64,000 nucleotides of DNA, taken from Agapetus fuscipes (taxonomy: Eukaryota; Arthropoda; Insecta; Trichoptera; Glossosomatidae). The notes below the pieces were generated by a model. It made no database searches. It was not told where the DNA came from and saw only the letters and a list, made by a program, of their open reading frames with translations. The stretch spans positions 15,004,001 through 15,068,000 of the forward strand of contig OX637345.1 in assembly GCA_951799405.1 (NCBI GenBank). Reading direction: 5' to 3'. The position numbers and the translations under genes were made by a program. How positions within the stretch are numbered: the first letter of the stretch is position 1; the number at the start of each line of letters is the position of its first letter. Positions 34,741 to 44,701 of the stretch are shown here, one piece after another.

Positions 34741-35307
34741 CTAAAATATAAACTGATATCTTTAGAAAGAAAAAAAACCTAACTAAAAGATTTTCTAATG
34801 CTTGAATGGTTTCCATTTTGAAAATGGTGTTTTAAATTTTTTTTCTTTTCCCTGCTGGTCATTTTTATAAATTTCGAGATAGAAATCACATTCATCTTTT
34901 TTCTATTGAAAGTTTTTTTTAATGTTTTAGCAACACCTACATTTTTTAAGTGAATGGCATATTTTGAATGATGAATGGCACATTTTGAATGATGAATGGC
35001 ATATTGTGAATGAGAAATGACAAAGATTCTATAGATAAAAAAACATTGTGGATTTCTAAGGAAAAGTTCAACAAATATTTTGGTTATTGGTTAACATTCC
35101 CCGACTTTTAGGTTGGTATGAGGCTGACCACCCATGCTGCAAAAATTGTTTAACTTTGCCAGTGTCATCTTTGAATAAAATGGTAGATAAGTTAAACAAG
35201 CACTGGCGGGACGAATTGTAATGCTTGAAATTGCATATAAATAAACTGCAACCAGTTAAACAGGTATTTCCATAGTCAATTATAGTTAAAACTGTTTGTT
35301 CACTTAC

Positions 35308-35564
35308 CAGATTCAGTGTCTGTGCAAATCTTCTCTTCCACTTCATCCGGGGAAGAATGCACTGAATAGTCTTTCCCCTCATCCTTGGACAGTCCTTGGG
35401 TCAAGGAGATGGTCCTGGATTTAGGTTTCTGGGATTGGATTGAGGTGGTCTCCTTTGTGGTGGTGACATTGATGCCCTTCAAGGCCGTGGCCAGGACAGT
35501 TGCATCGGTGACTTTTTCGAAAACCTGGTGGACTTCCACATCAATGGTTTCTCCGGATAATTGA
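35308..35564 (-). CDS. Ank2: Ank2 exon 16: tail
   Basis: 257 nt, acceptor tttttttag, donor GTAAGT (strong), phase 2 to 1. Encodes ETIDVEVHQVFEKVTDATVL, ALKGINVTTTKETTSIQS and an acidic end (HSSPDEVEEKICTDTES). No domain is recognised. With exon 15 it forms a phase 1-1 block. Confidence 0.88.
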
Positions 35565-35615
35565 CTAAAAAAAAATCTTAATATTAACAGGATGTTTTTA
35601 ATCGAACATATTAAT

Positions 35616-35775
35616 ACCGGTTGGGGGCTCGAATCCCGACGGAGCACAAAAAATATACCATTTCTATTTTCAAATACGCTCTTCGCTGAGTGAAAAAATC
35701 ATATTCCTTACCAAAGACCAGTCACTAAAGGTCCATCCAGCCTTACAGCAACTGGGTCTTGCTTGAATATTGCAT
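35616..35775 (+). repeat. SINE-2 copy, 5'-truncated
   Basis: Begins at the box B region (GGGGCTCGAATCCCGACGGA) and runs into the body; it stops just before a 5S rRNA-like sequence. Confidence 0.72.
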
Positions 35776-35783
35776 ATTACTTT

Positions 35784-35905
35784 GTCAACGACGTTACCAT
35801 GTTGAAAGCACCGGTTCCCATAGATCACCGAAGTTAAGCAACATTGGGCCCGGATAGTACTTGGATGGGTTACCGCTCAGGTACACCGCGTGTCGTTGGC
35901 ATCTT
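35784..35905 (+). rRNA. 5S rRNA-like sequence, likely pseudogene or SINE head
   Basis: About 120 bp matching 5S rRNA over its full length: a 5' stem strand (GTCAACGAC), GATCACCGAAGTTAAGCAAC (box A region), TAGTACTTGGATGGG (box C region) and the 3' stem strand GTCGTTGGC. The ends are complementary (CAACGAC with GTCGTTG), so the terminal helix can form. It is solitary and joined directly to a downstream tRNA-derived SINE, so a retroposed or 5S-SINE origin is more likely than a working gene. The internal Pol III promoter looks largely intact. Confidence 0.7.
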
Positions 35906-36205
35906 GGACCGGTCCGTAGTCCAGTGGCAACACTTCAAACTCGTAAATGGAAGGTTGTGGATTCGGATCCCGGCGGAGCACAAAAATATACCATTTATAT
36001 TTCAAATGTGCTCTTCGCTAAGTTGAAAATTTCATAAACCTTTACCAAAGACCGGTCACTGAAAGGTCCATCCAACCTTACAACAACTGGGTCTTGCTTG
36101 AGAATTGACGCTTTCTACAGCGACGACTAAGCTCGCAGAGGGCTCTTGAGGTGTGATACACACAAAAACAGCGCTCGCCAAATAAATCATCCTAATATTT
36201 ATTTA
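35906..36205 (+). repeat. SINE-2 full-length copy after the 5S-like sequence
   Basis: tRNA-like head (CGTAGTCCAGTGGCAACACT; box B GATTCGGATCC is degenerate), body and AT tail. It begins immediately after the 5S-like sequence. Confidence 0.82.
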
Positions 36206-36619
36206 TTTATTTTACTTGATTACTTGCAATATTACTTGAACATAGCATACAGGAAACTGGGACTTATTATAATTAGGTATTTTGGTAATTAAATGAAAAG
36301 CTAGTCTATGGTTAAAAAGATTTTTCAACATTGCTCACTACAACACAGGTAGAAGTATTCAGTCGGTAGTATGTTCCCTCTCAAGTAACATGTACCCGCT
36401 ATACTAGCTAAAATCTAAGTATGAATAAAAGTAACAAATGGAAACCCGGCGTTCTCAATAGGATCTGACATCATTCCATCTCTACCAAACACCACAGAAA
36501 CAATTTTCACATTTGTTCATAGGTATTGTTACGAATGTATAAGTTTATATCTGTGCATGTTTACCAATGATTGTGTCTATATGTTTTTTTACTTGCTTGT
36601 ATATATACTTTTACTCCTT

Positions 36620-36875
36620 GATTGATAGGTTGGTATGCGGCTGACCACCCATACTGTAAAAAATGGTTCACTTTGCCAATGTCACCCCTGCTTCAGGGAA
36701 GGTCGGCAAGAGTTGCAGGGCTTATGTTCATTTGAGATTGGGGTTTTTATATTGTAGGTCCACATGCAGCATGTGTAAGCGCGAAATTATGCATGTCTGC
36801 TTGTGGGAATGCATTTAATATGAATCTCAAATGATACATATCTTTGCAGCTTAGATTTAGATTAGATTTAGATAT
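36620..36875 (+). repeat. LINE-tail dispersed repeat, full
   Basis: Plus copy from GATAGGTTGGTATGCGGCTG to TTAGATTTAGATTAGATTTA. Located about 270 bp past the exon 15 donor. Confidence 0.8.
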
Positions 36876-37141
36876 ATGTACGTAAGTACGTAAGATGTAA
36901 GTATTTGATAGTTGTACTTCTCGTACTGGCTCGAAACGTCCACCCAAGAAGCTTCTTGTTGAATCTGGTACATGCGAGAATTAGCTCTAGTCATGTATAA
37001 ATACGGACTGCGGTGTTTTGAGTAAGTGAGAACCCCATTAGTACCTGAGTCATGAAACCACCAGTACAGAAGTTAGTCTCATTTTTATCTCATTTTTGCA
37101 AAAAAAACACCTAGATGGAAGTTTTTGAATGAATGGCTTAC

Positions 37142-37259
37142 TGTGTTTCTGATATTCCAGGCAGCCTCGGAGACTCTCCCTCCTGGTCCATACAAAACGG
37201 TTCAACGTCATCCAAGGAGTCTCCACGCACAGCTCTCAATGCTTTGTCGTAGATGGGTT
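37142..37259 (-). CDS. Ank2: Ank2 exon 15: tail, short exon
   Basis: 118 nt, acceptor tcttttgtag, donor GTAAGC, phase 1 to 2. Encodes EPIYDKALRAVR, then GDSLDDVEPFCMDQEGES and PRLPGISET. The DSLDD motif recurs in neighbouring tail exons. The exon is too short to appear as a long ORF; it was found from splice sites and phase continuity with exons 14 and 16. Confidence 0.86.
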
Positions 37260-37528
37260 CTACAAAAGAAAAATATATTTCATTCTTGAAACAAGAGAGT
37301 TTATTTCTGGCATCTGTTGCAGTTGTCTATCGGTACTGGGATTTCGCCGCATTTCTGCCATGTCCGTGGTGGGCTTCGCCAATGTGATGATGATGATGAT
37401 GATGTGATGTGATGTAGATCTAACTGTTATTAAAATTAGAAGTCTGTACATGTGAGTTATATGGATGAGCAGCAACATCTATTAACCATCAATATGAAGA
37501 TGTTATTATTATTTTTTTATTAAAATTT

Positions 37529-37766
37529 GACCGGTTCGTAGTTCAGTGGTAGCACTTTGAGTTCTGAATGAGAAGGTTGTGGGTTCGATTCCCGGCGGAG
37601 CACAAAAAATATACCATTTATATTTTCAAATTTGCTCTTTGCTGGGTTGAAAAATTCATAAAACCTTTACCAATGACCGGTCACCAAAGGTCCATCCAGC
37701 CTTACAGCAGCTGGGTCTTGTTTGAGAATTGGCGCTTTGTAGGGATGACGATCAAGCTCGTAAAAA
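37529..37766 (+). repeat. SINE-2 copy abutting SINE-1
   Basis: Head GACCGGTTCGTAGTTCAGTG with box B GGTTCGATTCC, body truncated at AAGCTCG, then directly a SINE-1 head at 37767. Confidence 0.8.
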
Positions 37767-37795
37767 GGCCGATAGCTCAATTGGTAGAATGCTTG
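37767..37795 (+). repeat. SINE-1 5' end, interrupted by the LTR element
   Basis: tRNA-like head (GATAGCTCAATTGGTAGAAT) that continues after the LTR element at 40794. Joining the two flanks and removing one CTTG restores the normal SINE-1 sequence. Confidence 0.8.
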
Positions 37796-38712
37796 TTTGG
37801 AGGTTGTGTGTGTGGTGAGAATTGAAAGCCCGTTTTTGAAAGTGTATATTTTTAATGCAGTCAGTACTGTTCAATCAAAGGTAATTCAAAATGTTGTATT
37901 GGTTGCAATCTTCCGGTCTTCAAGCTGCGTCCAGGCGGAAGTCCTCCTTAATCCGCCTTGCTTGTGAGGCGAGCAGGATGCTTGATGCTTGAAGTGGGGG
38001 AAGGAAAGGAAATATGGAAAGTGGCAATTAGGACGAAACCATGTAAACTTTTGAGGAAGTTCGGATTGGCCCTAACAAGGACCTTTTGTTGTGAGCAGGA
38101 GAAAAAACTGTAAACTTTTGAGGAAAATTAAAAGTGGCCCTAAGAAGGACCTTTTGTGTTGTGATGTGAGCAGTGTGCTGTAGGAGACGGTTGCCTCAAG
38201 TCTGTTCCGGGCGAGGTCTTGAGAATCTTCTAGGTGAAGATGTGGCGAAGCTGGAGATGTCCAGGTGAAGGTATGATGAAGCTGGAGATGTCCAGGCGAA
38301 GGCACGAGGTAAGATGTCGTCTCTGCTTGGAAATTGGCGGGAACGCGAGAGATGTCTTGAGATTTTGGCGGGAGATGTAGATGTCCGCTCGGTGGTCTCG
38401 AAGTTTCTCTGGTGATGATGTAGTGGTCTGCGGAGACGTCCAGGCGACGGTGCAAAGTAGTTTTGCGTCTCTGCTTGGAAATCGGCGGGAACGCGAGACG
38501 GCTTGCAATTTTGGCGGGAGCGCGGTAAGATGTTGCTCGTTCCGTGGTCTCAGTGTGTCTGTCTGTCTGGAGCGCGGCGTACGCGTTTTATACTCCCACT
38601 CGTTCTCGCGGGCCCACTACTAGGGGTGGGCACGCTCAATTTTCGGATTATCTTCTTTTTATCTGATTTCAGATATCTGGTTTTCTTTCATCTTCTGTAC
38701 TGATGCACCACA
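37796..38712 (-). repeat. 3' LTR of the LTR element
   Basis: 917 bp, matching 39877-40793 along the full length as far as I can compare by eye. On the minus strand it begins TGTGGTG and ends CCTCCAAA, so the 3' terminus is not the canonical CA. ORFs inside it recur at the same places in the other LTR and are not genes. Confidence 0.88.
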
Positions 38713-39160
38713 GAGGCCCCCTCCAGTGTCAATGACGTCTTGAAGTGAGCGTTATTGATGCGATGTTTTTGTGCAGAAGATGAAGGTACTACTCGTCGTA
38801 GCAGGATAAGAGATTCTACGTTGTATCTGGTGTGTGTGCTGACAGATGTGTGAGCTTACGATCCTCCTAGGCGGATGCGGAGGCAGGATTGTGAAGTCAT
38901 CTGCAGCGGTTCTGAGGTCCCTTGAGGCGTCGTCAGGTTGTTTCCAGATTTATGGAGTTCCTCTGGTTTTTCCAGGCTGTTGTCCTGTGGTGAGGAATTG
39001 TACTACTTGTTGTAGCGGGGTTGGTTGTTTGTTGCTCAGCGGTTGCTGTTTGTTGTAGCAAGGATTGCTGTTGCTGCTTGTTGCAGGAAGGATGTTGGTG
39101 TGCCGTTGTTCGGCAGTTGCTGCTGGTTGCAGCAGTGTTTGCTTGAGCCGTAGTTCGGCG

Positions 39161-39514
39161 GTTGCTGTGCCGTTGTCCGGCAGTGCAGCAGGGGTTGCTG
39201 TGCCGTTGTTCGGCAGTGCAGCATGGTGGTTGCTGTGCCGTTGTTCGGCAGTGCAGCAAGGTGGTTGCTGTGCCGTTGTTCGGCAGTGCAGCAAGGTGGT
39301 TGCTGTGCCGTTGTTCGGCAGTGCAGCAAGGTGCGGTTGCTGTGCCGTTGTTCGGCAGTGCAGCAAGGTGCGGTTGCTGTGCCGTTGTTCGGCAGTGCAG
39401 CAAGGTGCGGTTGCTGTGCCGTTGTTCGGCAGTGCAGCATGATGGTTGCTGTGCCGTTGTTCGGCAGTGCAGCATGATGGTTGTTGTGCCGTTGTTCGGC
39501 AGTGCAGCATGGTG
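39161..39514. repeat. 35-37 bp minisatellite inside the LTR element
   Basis: About ten units of GTTGCTGTGCCGTTGTTCGG followed by CAGTGCAGCA(A/T)G(G/A)TG, with steps of 33, 35 or 37 bp (starts at 39161, 39194, 39229, 39264, 39299, 39336, 39373, 39410, 39445, 39480). It is GC-rich in an AT-rich genome and open in several frames on both strands, producing repetitive artefact ORFs. Confidence 0.9.
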
Positions 39515-39692
39515 GTTCGCTGGGCAGCTATGGTGAGCGACGTCCAATCCTCCAGTGCCTTGTTGCGCTGGGTGGAATTGGGGAGTCGGCTGCAGCGGGG
39601 TTGGTGAGAAACTTGTTGAGATGTAGAAGACTGCGCCATATCGAAGTTTGAAGGTCTCTGGAAAACTTCGATATTGCGGTCAACTACTGCGG

Positions 39693-39779
39693 CTACCGTG
39701 CTCCAGCGTGTGCGGTCCACAGACCGACGTTGTGATGAAGGAATGGCGGCATTTTGATGCGTACTTTGGCGGCTTCCAT
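39693..39779 (-). pseudogene. Truncated gag-like start inside the LTR element
   Basis: On the minus strand an ATG at 39779 opens 28 codons (MEAAKVRIKMPPFLHHNVGL, then WTAHAGAR) and stops. The KMPPF...LW pattern resembles the gag N-terminus of insect Gypsy/Mag elements (K-[LIM]-PPF-W...LWFA). The rest of gag is lost or unrecognisable. Confidence 0.5.
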
Positions 39780-39876
39780 TGTTCTTGCACTTTGATTAAA
39801 TGTTTAAAAATGTTACTGTACTTGATTATTACGGGTCACCAAATTTTTTGTTTTAAATCACGTCGGGCGTCACCAC

Positions 39877-40793
39877 TTTGGAGGTTGTGTGTGTGGTGAG
39901 AATTGAAAGCCCGTTTTTGAAAGTGTATATTTTTAATGCAGTCAGTACTGTTCAATCAAAGGTAATTCAAAATGTTGTATTGGTTGCAATCTTCCGGTCT
40001 TCAAGCTGCGTCCAGGCGGAAGTCCTCCTTAATCCGCCTTGCTTGTGAGGCGAGCAGGATGCTTGATGCTTGAAGTGGGGGAAGGAAAGGAAATATGGAA
40101 AGTGGCAATTAGGACGAAACCATGTAAACTTTTGAGGAAGTTCGGATTGGCCCTAACAAGGACCTTTTGTTGTGAGCAGGAGAAAAAACTGTAAACTTTT
40201 GAGGAAAATTAAAAGTGGCCCTAAGAAGGACCTTTTGTGTTGTGATGTGAGCAGTGTGCTGTAGGAGACGGTTGCCTCAAGTCTGTTCCGGGCGAGGTCT
40301 TGAGAATCTTCTAGGTGAAGATGTGGCGAAGCTGGAGATGTCCAGGTGAAGGTATGATGAAGCTGGAGATGTCCAGGCGAAGGCACGAGGTAAGATGTCG
40401 TCTCTGCTTGGAAATTGGCGGGAACGCGAGAGATGTCTTGAGATTTTGGCGGGAGATGTAGATGTCCGCTCGGTGGTCTCGAAGTTTCTCTGGTGATGAT
40501 GTAGTGGTCTGCGGAGACGTCCAGGCGACGGTGCAAAGTAGTTTTGCGTCTCTGCTTGGAAATCGGCGGGAACGCGAGACGGCTTGCAATTTTGGCGGGA
40601 GCGCGGTAAGATGTTGCTCGTTCCGTGGTCTCAGTGTGTCTGTCTGTCTGGAGCGCGGCGTACGCGTTTTATACTCCCACTCGTTCTCGCGGGCCCACTA
40701 CTAGGGGTGGGCACGCTCAATTTTCGGATTATCTTCTTTTTATCTGATTTCAGATATCTGGTTTTCTTTCATCTTCTGTACTGATGCACCACA
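39877..40793 (-). repeat. 5' LTR of the LTR element
   Basis: 917 bp, partner of the LTR at 37796-38712. On the minus strand it would supply the element promoter; a TATA-like word lies in the complement of the cgttttatactccc region (~40670). Confidence 0.88.
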
Positions 40794-40975
40794 CTTGCAT
40801 TCCATGCCGAGAGCAAGGGTCCGATCTCAAAGGTTTACTCAGCCTTCACAAGAAATGAGAACCAGCCCCCCCGGGAGCTGTGAAAACCCCACTTCAACCG
40901 AAATTGGTTGGTGTGAGGCCGGCCCCCTTACAAGAAGTTACACTATATGTGTAGCTAAGTTGCGTTTTTAACATT
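40794..40975 (+). repeat. SINE-1 body, interrupted copy
   Basis: Continuation of the SINE started at 37767, with box-B-like GAGAGCAAGGGTCCGATC, then the family body (CACAAGAAATGAGAACCAGC) and tail. The insertion junction proves the LTR element is younger than this SINE. Confidence 0.8.
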
Positions 40976-41242
40976 CCTCTTCAAAAATACAGATAAAAAT
41001 ATACATTTTAAAAAAAAACTTAAAAGAGAAACCCACATAGGCATAGCCTGTGCGTGGGTATACAAGTATAATAAAAGTAAAAGTTGAAAATTTTACATCT
41101 ATTAACCCCCATTATGAAACTATTATGAACATTTATTTACCAAGTGGAGAGATGAATCGTAGCAGTGGAGATGCAAGTCTACTTAAAAATGCTTTGGATC
41201 TCTTGACGTGATCGAGTCACCAATGAAGAAGTCCTCCTTCGT

Positions 41243-41510
41243 ATGCGCACCACAAAAGAACTTCTGCCAACCATTAAGCAGAGAAAGCTGATGTACTTCG
41301 CTCACGTTATGAGAAATGAGAAATACCGTCTTCTCCATCTTGTGCAGGGTACGATTGAGGGGAGATTTACTCAGTGGCGCCGAAAGACATTGCGACTGAA
41401 TAACCTGCGACAATGGTTCAACAAAAGCACCAAGTCCCTATTCAAGCCGCAGAATCCAAGGTGAAAACAGAATTGATGATTGCCGATCTTCGTTAGAAGT
41501 GGCACCAAAA
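41243..41510 (+). pseudogene. LINE reverse-transcriptase C-terminal fragment (degenerate)
   Basis: Encodes KQRKLMYFAHVMRNEKYRLL, NNLRQWFNKSTKSLF and, after a frame break, VKTELMIADLR. This matches the KRRKLxYFGHxMRN...LKNLRxWF...MIANLR end of RTE-like LINE polyproteins in insects. Stops and shifts make it inactive. Confidence 0.75.
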
Positions 41511-41619
41511 GAAGAAGATGAAGCTGTTGGGTGCGTGGACACCATTCTTAAGGTGAAACGTGAATATCCCTCATCTCACCTTAATTACTATGTGTGCAGG
41601 ATACACCTTGAATATTTAA

Positions 41620-42430
41620 CGTTTACTTACTATGTATGGAAGTGAAGCCTGGACGGTGAGTGAAAGTGAGATTAGTAAAGTCCATACGGTAGAAATGGAT
41701 TACTTAAGAAGTATGATTGGAAAAAGACGGAGTGATAGGGTGAGGAATGATTTTGTTAGAGAGGAATGCGGTGTAAGAGAAAGTGTGAAAGTAAAGATTA
41801 AAAGAAGTATACTTAGATGGTTTGGACATTTGGAGAGAATGAATGAGGAAAGAATGACGAAGAAAGTATATGCTGCAAGAATTGATGGATGTCGTGGAAG
41901 AGGAAGACCGAGAAAGGTATGGATGGACCAAATTTTCGAAATAGCGAGTGAATGGGATATCCAGAGTCATAATAAAAGGAGAGCTTGTATGAAAAAAGTT
42001 ATGACTCTGGATGAAATGAAAGAAGTATGCAAGGAGAGGAAGAAGTGGCGGCTAATCTGCAATGCTGATTTTTAATGTTGGTTTATTGGCTTGCTACATT
42101 TTTTGCATAAGACATTTTTTACTTTTTTTGTATAGATTTATTTTTAAGGTTTTGTTGTTTTCTTATACTTAAATGTTATTTATTACTCGTATTCCTTGAC
42201 TTATAGGTTGGTATGAGGCTGACCACCCATACTGTAAAAAATGGTTCCACCCCTGTTTCAGGGAATGTCGGCAAGAGTTGCAGGGCTTATGTTCATTTGA
42301 GGTTTGGATTTTATTTGTAAGTACACAATCAGCATTTGTAAGCGCGAACTACACGTGTTTGTTTGTGGGCATACATCTGAGAGCTTTGAATGAACATATC
42401 CTTGCAACTTAGATTATAGATTATTATAGA
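41620..42430 (+). mobile_element. LINE 3' end: RT C-terminus plus 3' UTR
   Basis: An open frame (41632-42075) encodes the C-terminal region of an RTE/jockey-like LINE protein: MYGSEAWTVSESE, MDYLRSMIGKRRSDRVRND, LRWFGHLERMNEERMTKKVY and RGRGRPRKVWMDQI, ending KWRLICNADF. It is 5'-truncated, with no RT core or endonuclease. The 3' UTR follows to about 42430 and ends in a TTAGATTATAGATT-type tail. Its last ~240 bp is the dispersed LINE-tail repeat seen many times in the window. Confidence 0.85.
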
Positions 42431-42534
42431 CTTGATAAAAATATGTGAAGACATTCATGTCAAAAAAAAATGAAGACAAACAAAACGCGCATTGTACGAC
42501 TATTTAAGTAAATCATGACATCAATTTCATTTAC

Positions 42535-42741
42535 CTAAAATAGCCTTGGCTTTGTTCTCGGCCTCGTGCTTGGGGTGCCCCCCCTTCACAGGAATGCTGT
42601 CCTCCGACTCTTCAAACGTGTAGTCTCTTGAATCCGTCAGACTCGGTGCATCCGATTCCCTCTTTCCTCCTCGCGCCCCGAGGATCTCCAAGGAGCCTTC
42701 TCCGGCACTGCTGCTGCCGAGAGATGCTCTCTTGAGGCCCT
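42535..42741 (-). CDS. Ank2: Ank2 exon 14: tail
   Basis: 207 nt, acceptor tgattatag, donor GTAAAT, phase 1 to 1. Encodes KRASLGSSSAGEGSLEIL and a KHEAENKAKAIL end. Two copies of a LINE-tail repeat in opposite orientation flank it (42195-42430 plus, 42880-43135 minus), so the exon could sit in the loop of an intronic hairpin. Skipping it keeps the frame. Confidence 0.86.
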
Positions 42742-42879
42742 CTATAATCATCATCAGAATATCATCAGAACTTGGATAAAAAAAATGGATATCTTGGACA
42801 TGTGAAAGGGATTGGCCAATGTTCATTTGAAAAAAATAGACACTAGTATTCACAAACAGTGCCATAAGACCTCAGTGTC

Positions 42880-43135
42880 TACAATAATCTATAATCTAAG
42901 TTGCAAAGATATGCAACATTGGGGATTCACATTTTATGCGTTCTCACAAGTAGACATATACCTATAAGTTCACGTGTAAACATACCGCATGTGAAATTAC
43001 AATATAAAAACCCGATCTCAAATGAACATAAGCCCTGAAACTCTTGCTGATCTTCCCTGAAACAGCGGTGACGTTGGCAAAGTGAAACATTTTTAACAGT
43101 ATAGTTGGTCAGCCTCATACCAACCTATGAGCCAA
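42880..43135 (-). repeat. LINE-tail dispersed repeat next to exon 14
   Basis: Minus copy (ATCTAAGTTGCAAAGATATG to CAGCCTCATACCAACCTATG), opposite in orientation to the tail of the LINE at 42195-42430. The pair brackets exon 14. Confidence 0.8.
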
Positions 43136-43169
43136 GGAATTTGTATAGGCAATAAAAAAAACATCTTAC

Positions 43170-44124
43170 TGCTTAAAGTGTCATCCAATTTCATAGTCGT
43201 CTCTTTCAGTCCCATCAGTTTGGATTCAATCTTCTCCAAAGCTGTTGCGTCTTTCTTTATCGACTTCACCACAACATGCTCATCAGCCTTTTCATCATCA
43301 TCATCCATCACCAAATCTGGTGATTGAACTTCAGCAGCGTGAATGGTTCCACTCGAAGCTTTGAACTCCGTGTCGTCGATTTGTGCGGCGCTATCACTGG
43401 AAATCTTATCCGTTACACCGTCTTCCGATGAAATCTTGTCGGAAACTCCATCTGACCATTTTTTATCAGACACTTCAATTTCCCGACTGCTCTCCGATGA
43501 GATCCTATCGGACAATTCTTCCCTTTCAAACGAGGAAACCCTTTCATCGTCAATTGCTTCAGTCACAAACATTTGGAATTCTGTAGCTCTCTTCGGAACT
43601 TCCGGAGCCACAATTCCTCTTGCAATGTCCGCGTCTTTCATTTCTATTGACGAAAATTTAGTTATGGACACAGATTCGTTTCTGGAATGCCTTTTAGTGA
43701 CTTTTTTGAAGACTTCATCTTGCGTTGAGTCGCTCTTTTCTCCTTTGCTTGAATCTTTATCCTCAGAACTGTCCTTCTTAGTTTTCATTAATTCAAATTT
43801 GGCATCTGTCTTTTCTGAATCTAGCTTCACATCATCTATCAAGCTTGAATCAATGTTTTCATCGATCCCCTCTTCGATTTCTGATGATATTTTAGCCATC
43901 TTGAACTCTGGTTCGTGTTCAGATTTGTCTGATTTGAATGAGTCGGCTTCGGAAGGTCTTCTTGAGTCGTTATCTGTTCCGTATTGCTCTGATTCTTCCA
44001 AGGAATCGGAGTAGATCCTCTTTGAGAAGAAACAATCCTGACCTGATGTATCATCTTCTGGTACAGTTTCAATAAACTGTCTTGCCTTTGCACTTATGAC
44101 TGGCTCTTCTTGGCTCGACGATAC
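43170..44124 (-). CDS. Ank2: Ank2 exon 13: large tail exon (318 residues)
   Basis: 955 nt, acceptor ttttttttag, donor GTAAGA, phase 0 to 1. It opens VSSSQEEPVISAKARQF, then YSDSLEESEQYGTDND, a long acidic stretch, KRHSRNESVSITKFSS (parallel to a motif in exon 10), and four short repeats of the type SDRISSE / SDKISSE / TDKISSD around 43.4-43.5 kb. Hydrophilic and probably disordered. The end is set by GTAAGA inside a longer open frame. Confidence 0.9.
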
Positions 44125-44179
44125 CTAAAAAAAAGAAGAAAAACCTCTTTATACAATATTGCAACTAATATTAATTACT

Positions 44180-44476
44180 CTTAGGGGCCGTCCATAAATT
44201 ACGTCATCGATTTTTGACGATTTTCGACCCCCCCGCCCTACAATCATCCTATAGTCATTATCTAATGCCCCTCCCCCCTCTTGCTGTAATAATGGATGAG
44301 CTTAATAATTAATAATGTTATACATCTTACATAATATTATGTACATTTTGTAGAAATTGGTATTTACAAGAACGACGTCACTTTTGGTACTCGTACGTCA
44401 TTTGCCATCATCCGCAGACCAGACTCCCCCCCCCCTTAATTGGAATGACGTAATATATGGACAACCCCTTAGAGCC
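44180..44476. mobile_element. DNA-transposon MITE (AGGGGCCGTCCATAAATTAC ends)
   Basis: Left end TTAGGGGCCGTCCATAAATT + ACGTCA and right end TGACGTAATATATGGACAAC + CCCTTAG are inverted partners. Interior has C-homopolymers (CCCCCCC at 44230, C10 near 44426). Elements with this end sequence are widespread in insect genomes. Starts about 56 bp past the exon 13 acceptor, in the intron upstream of exon 13. Confidence 0.75.
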
Positions 44477-44701
44477 TGAGACCTTAAATTCACAATGACC
44501 AGCTTTGATTTACAGTTTGTATGGCACTTATGAATGAAACCCATAAATTTCACTTTATCGTCACACTGCCTATCATCTAAGTTGTGTAAAAGGTATTAAA
44601 AAATAAAACAATGATTAGACAGATATTTTACAAATATCTATACTTACAAAAAGTAAATATACATAATATATCAATCGAAAATCAATAAAAGCATAACCTA
44701 C

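Larger units (their letters stand above)
37796..40793 (-). mobile_element. Non-autonomous LTR retrotransposon (Gypsy-like derivative)
   Basis: Two 917-bp direct repeats flank about 1.16 kb of internal sequence, with a 4-bp target duplication CTTG at 37792-37795 and 40794-40797. Read on the minus strand, the LTR starts TGTGGTGCATC. The 5' LTR (39877-40793) is followed by a primer-site-like TGGTGACGCCCGACGTGA, and the 3' LTR (37796-38712) is preceded by a purine tract (TGGAGGGGGCCTC). The LTRs appear identical, which implies a recent insertion. The internal part has only a gag-like start and a minisatellite, with no protease, RT or integrase, so it would depend on an autonomous relative. It lies in the intron between Ank2 exons 14 and 15 and interrupts a SINE. 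Confidence 0.88.

Noticed and set aside
38072..38455. 127-residue minus-strand ORF, found again at 40153-40536
   Set aside because: The two copies are the two LTRs of one element; LTR leader sequence, not a duplicated gene.
38950..39720. 256-residue minus-strand ORF with repetitive HCRTTAQQ peptide
   Set aside because: Produced by a minisatellite inside the LTR element; several frames are open equally, and no gag domain matches beyond the short start at 39693-39779.
43093..43170. Extension of Ank2 exon 13 past its donor into the LINE-tail repeat
   Set aside because: The open frame continues by chance; GTAAGA at 43169 restores phase with exon 14.
43343..44014. 223-residue plus-strand ORF
   Set aside because: Exact antisense shadow of Ank2 exon 13, Ser/Leu-rich from complementing Glu/Asp/Ser codons, with no splice or start context.
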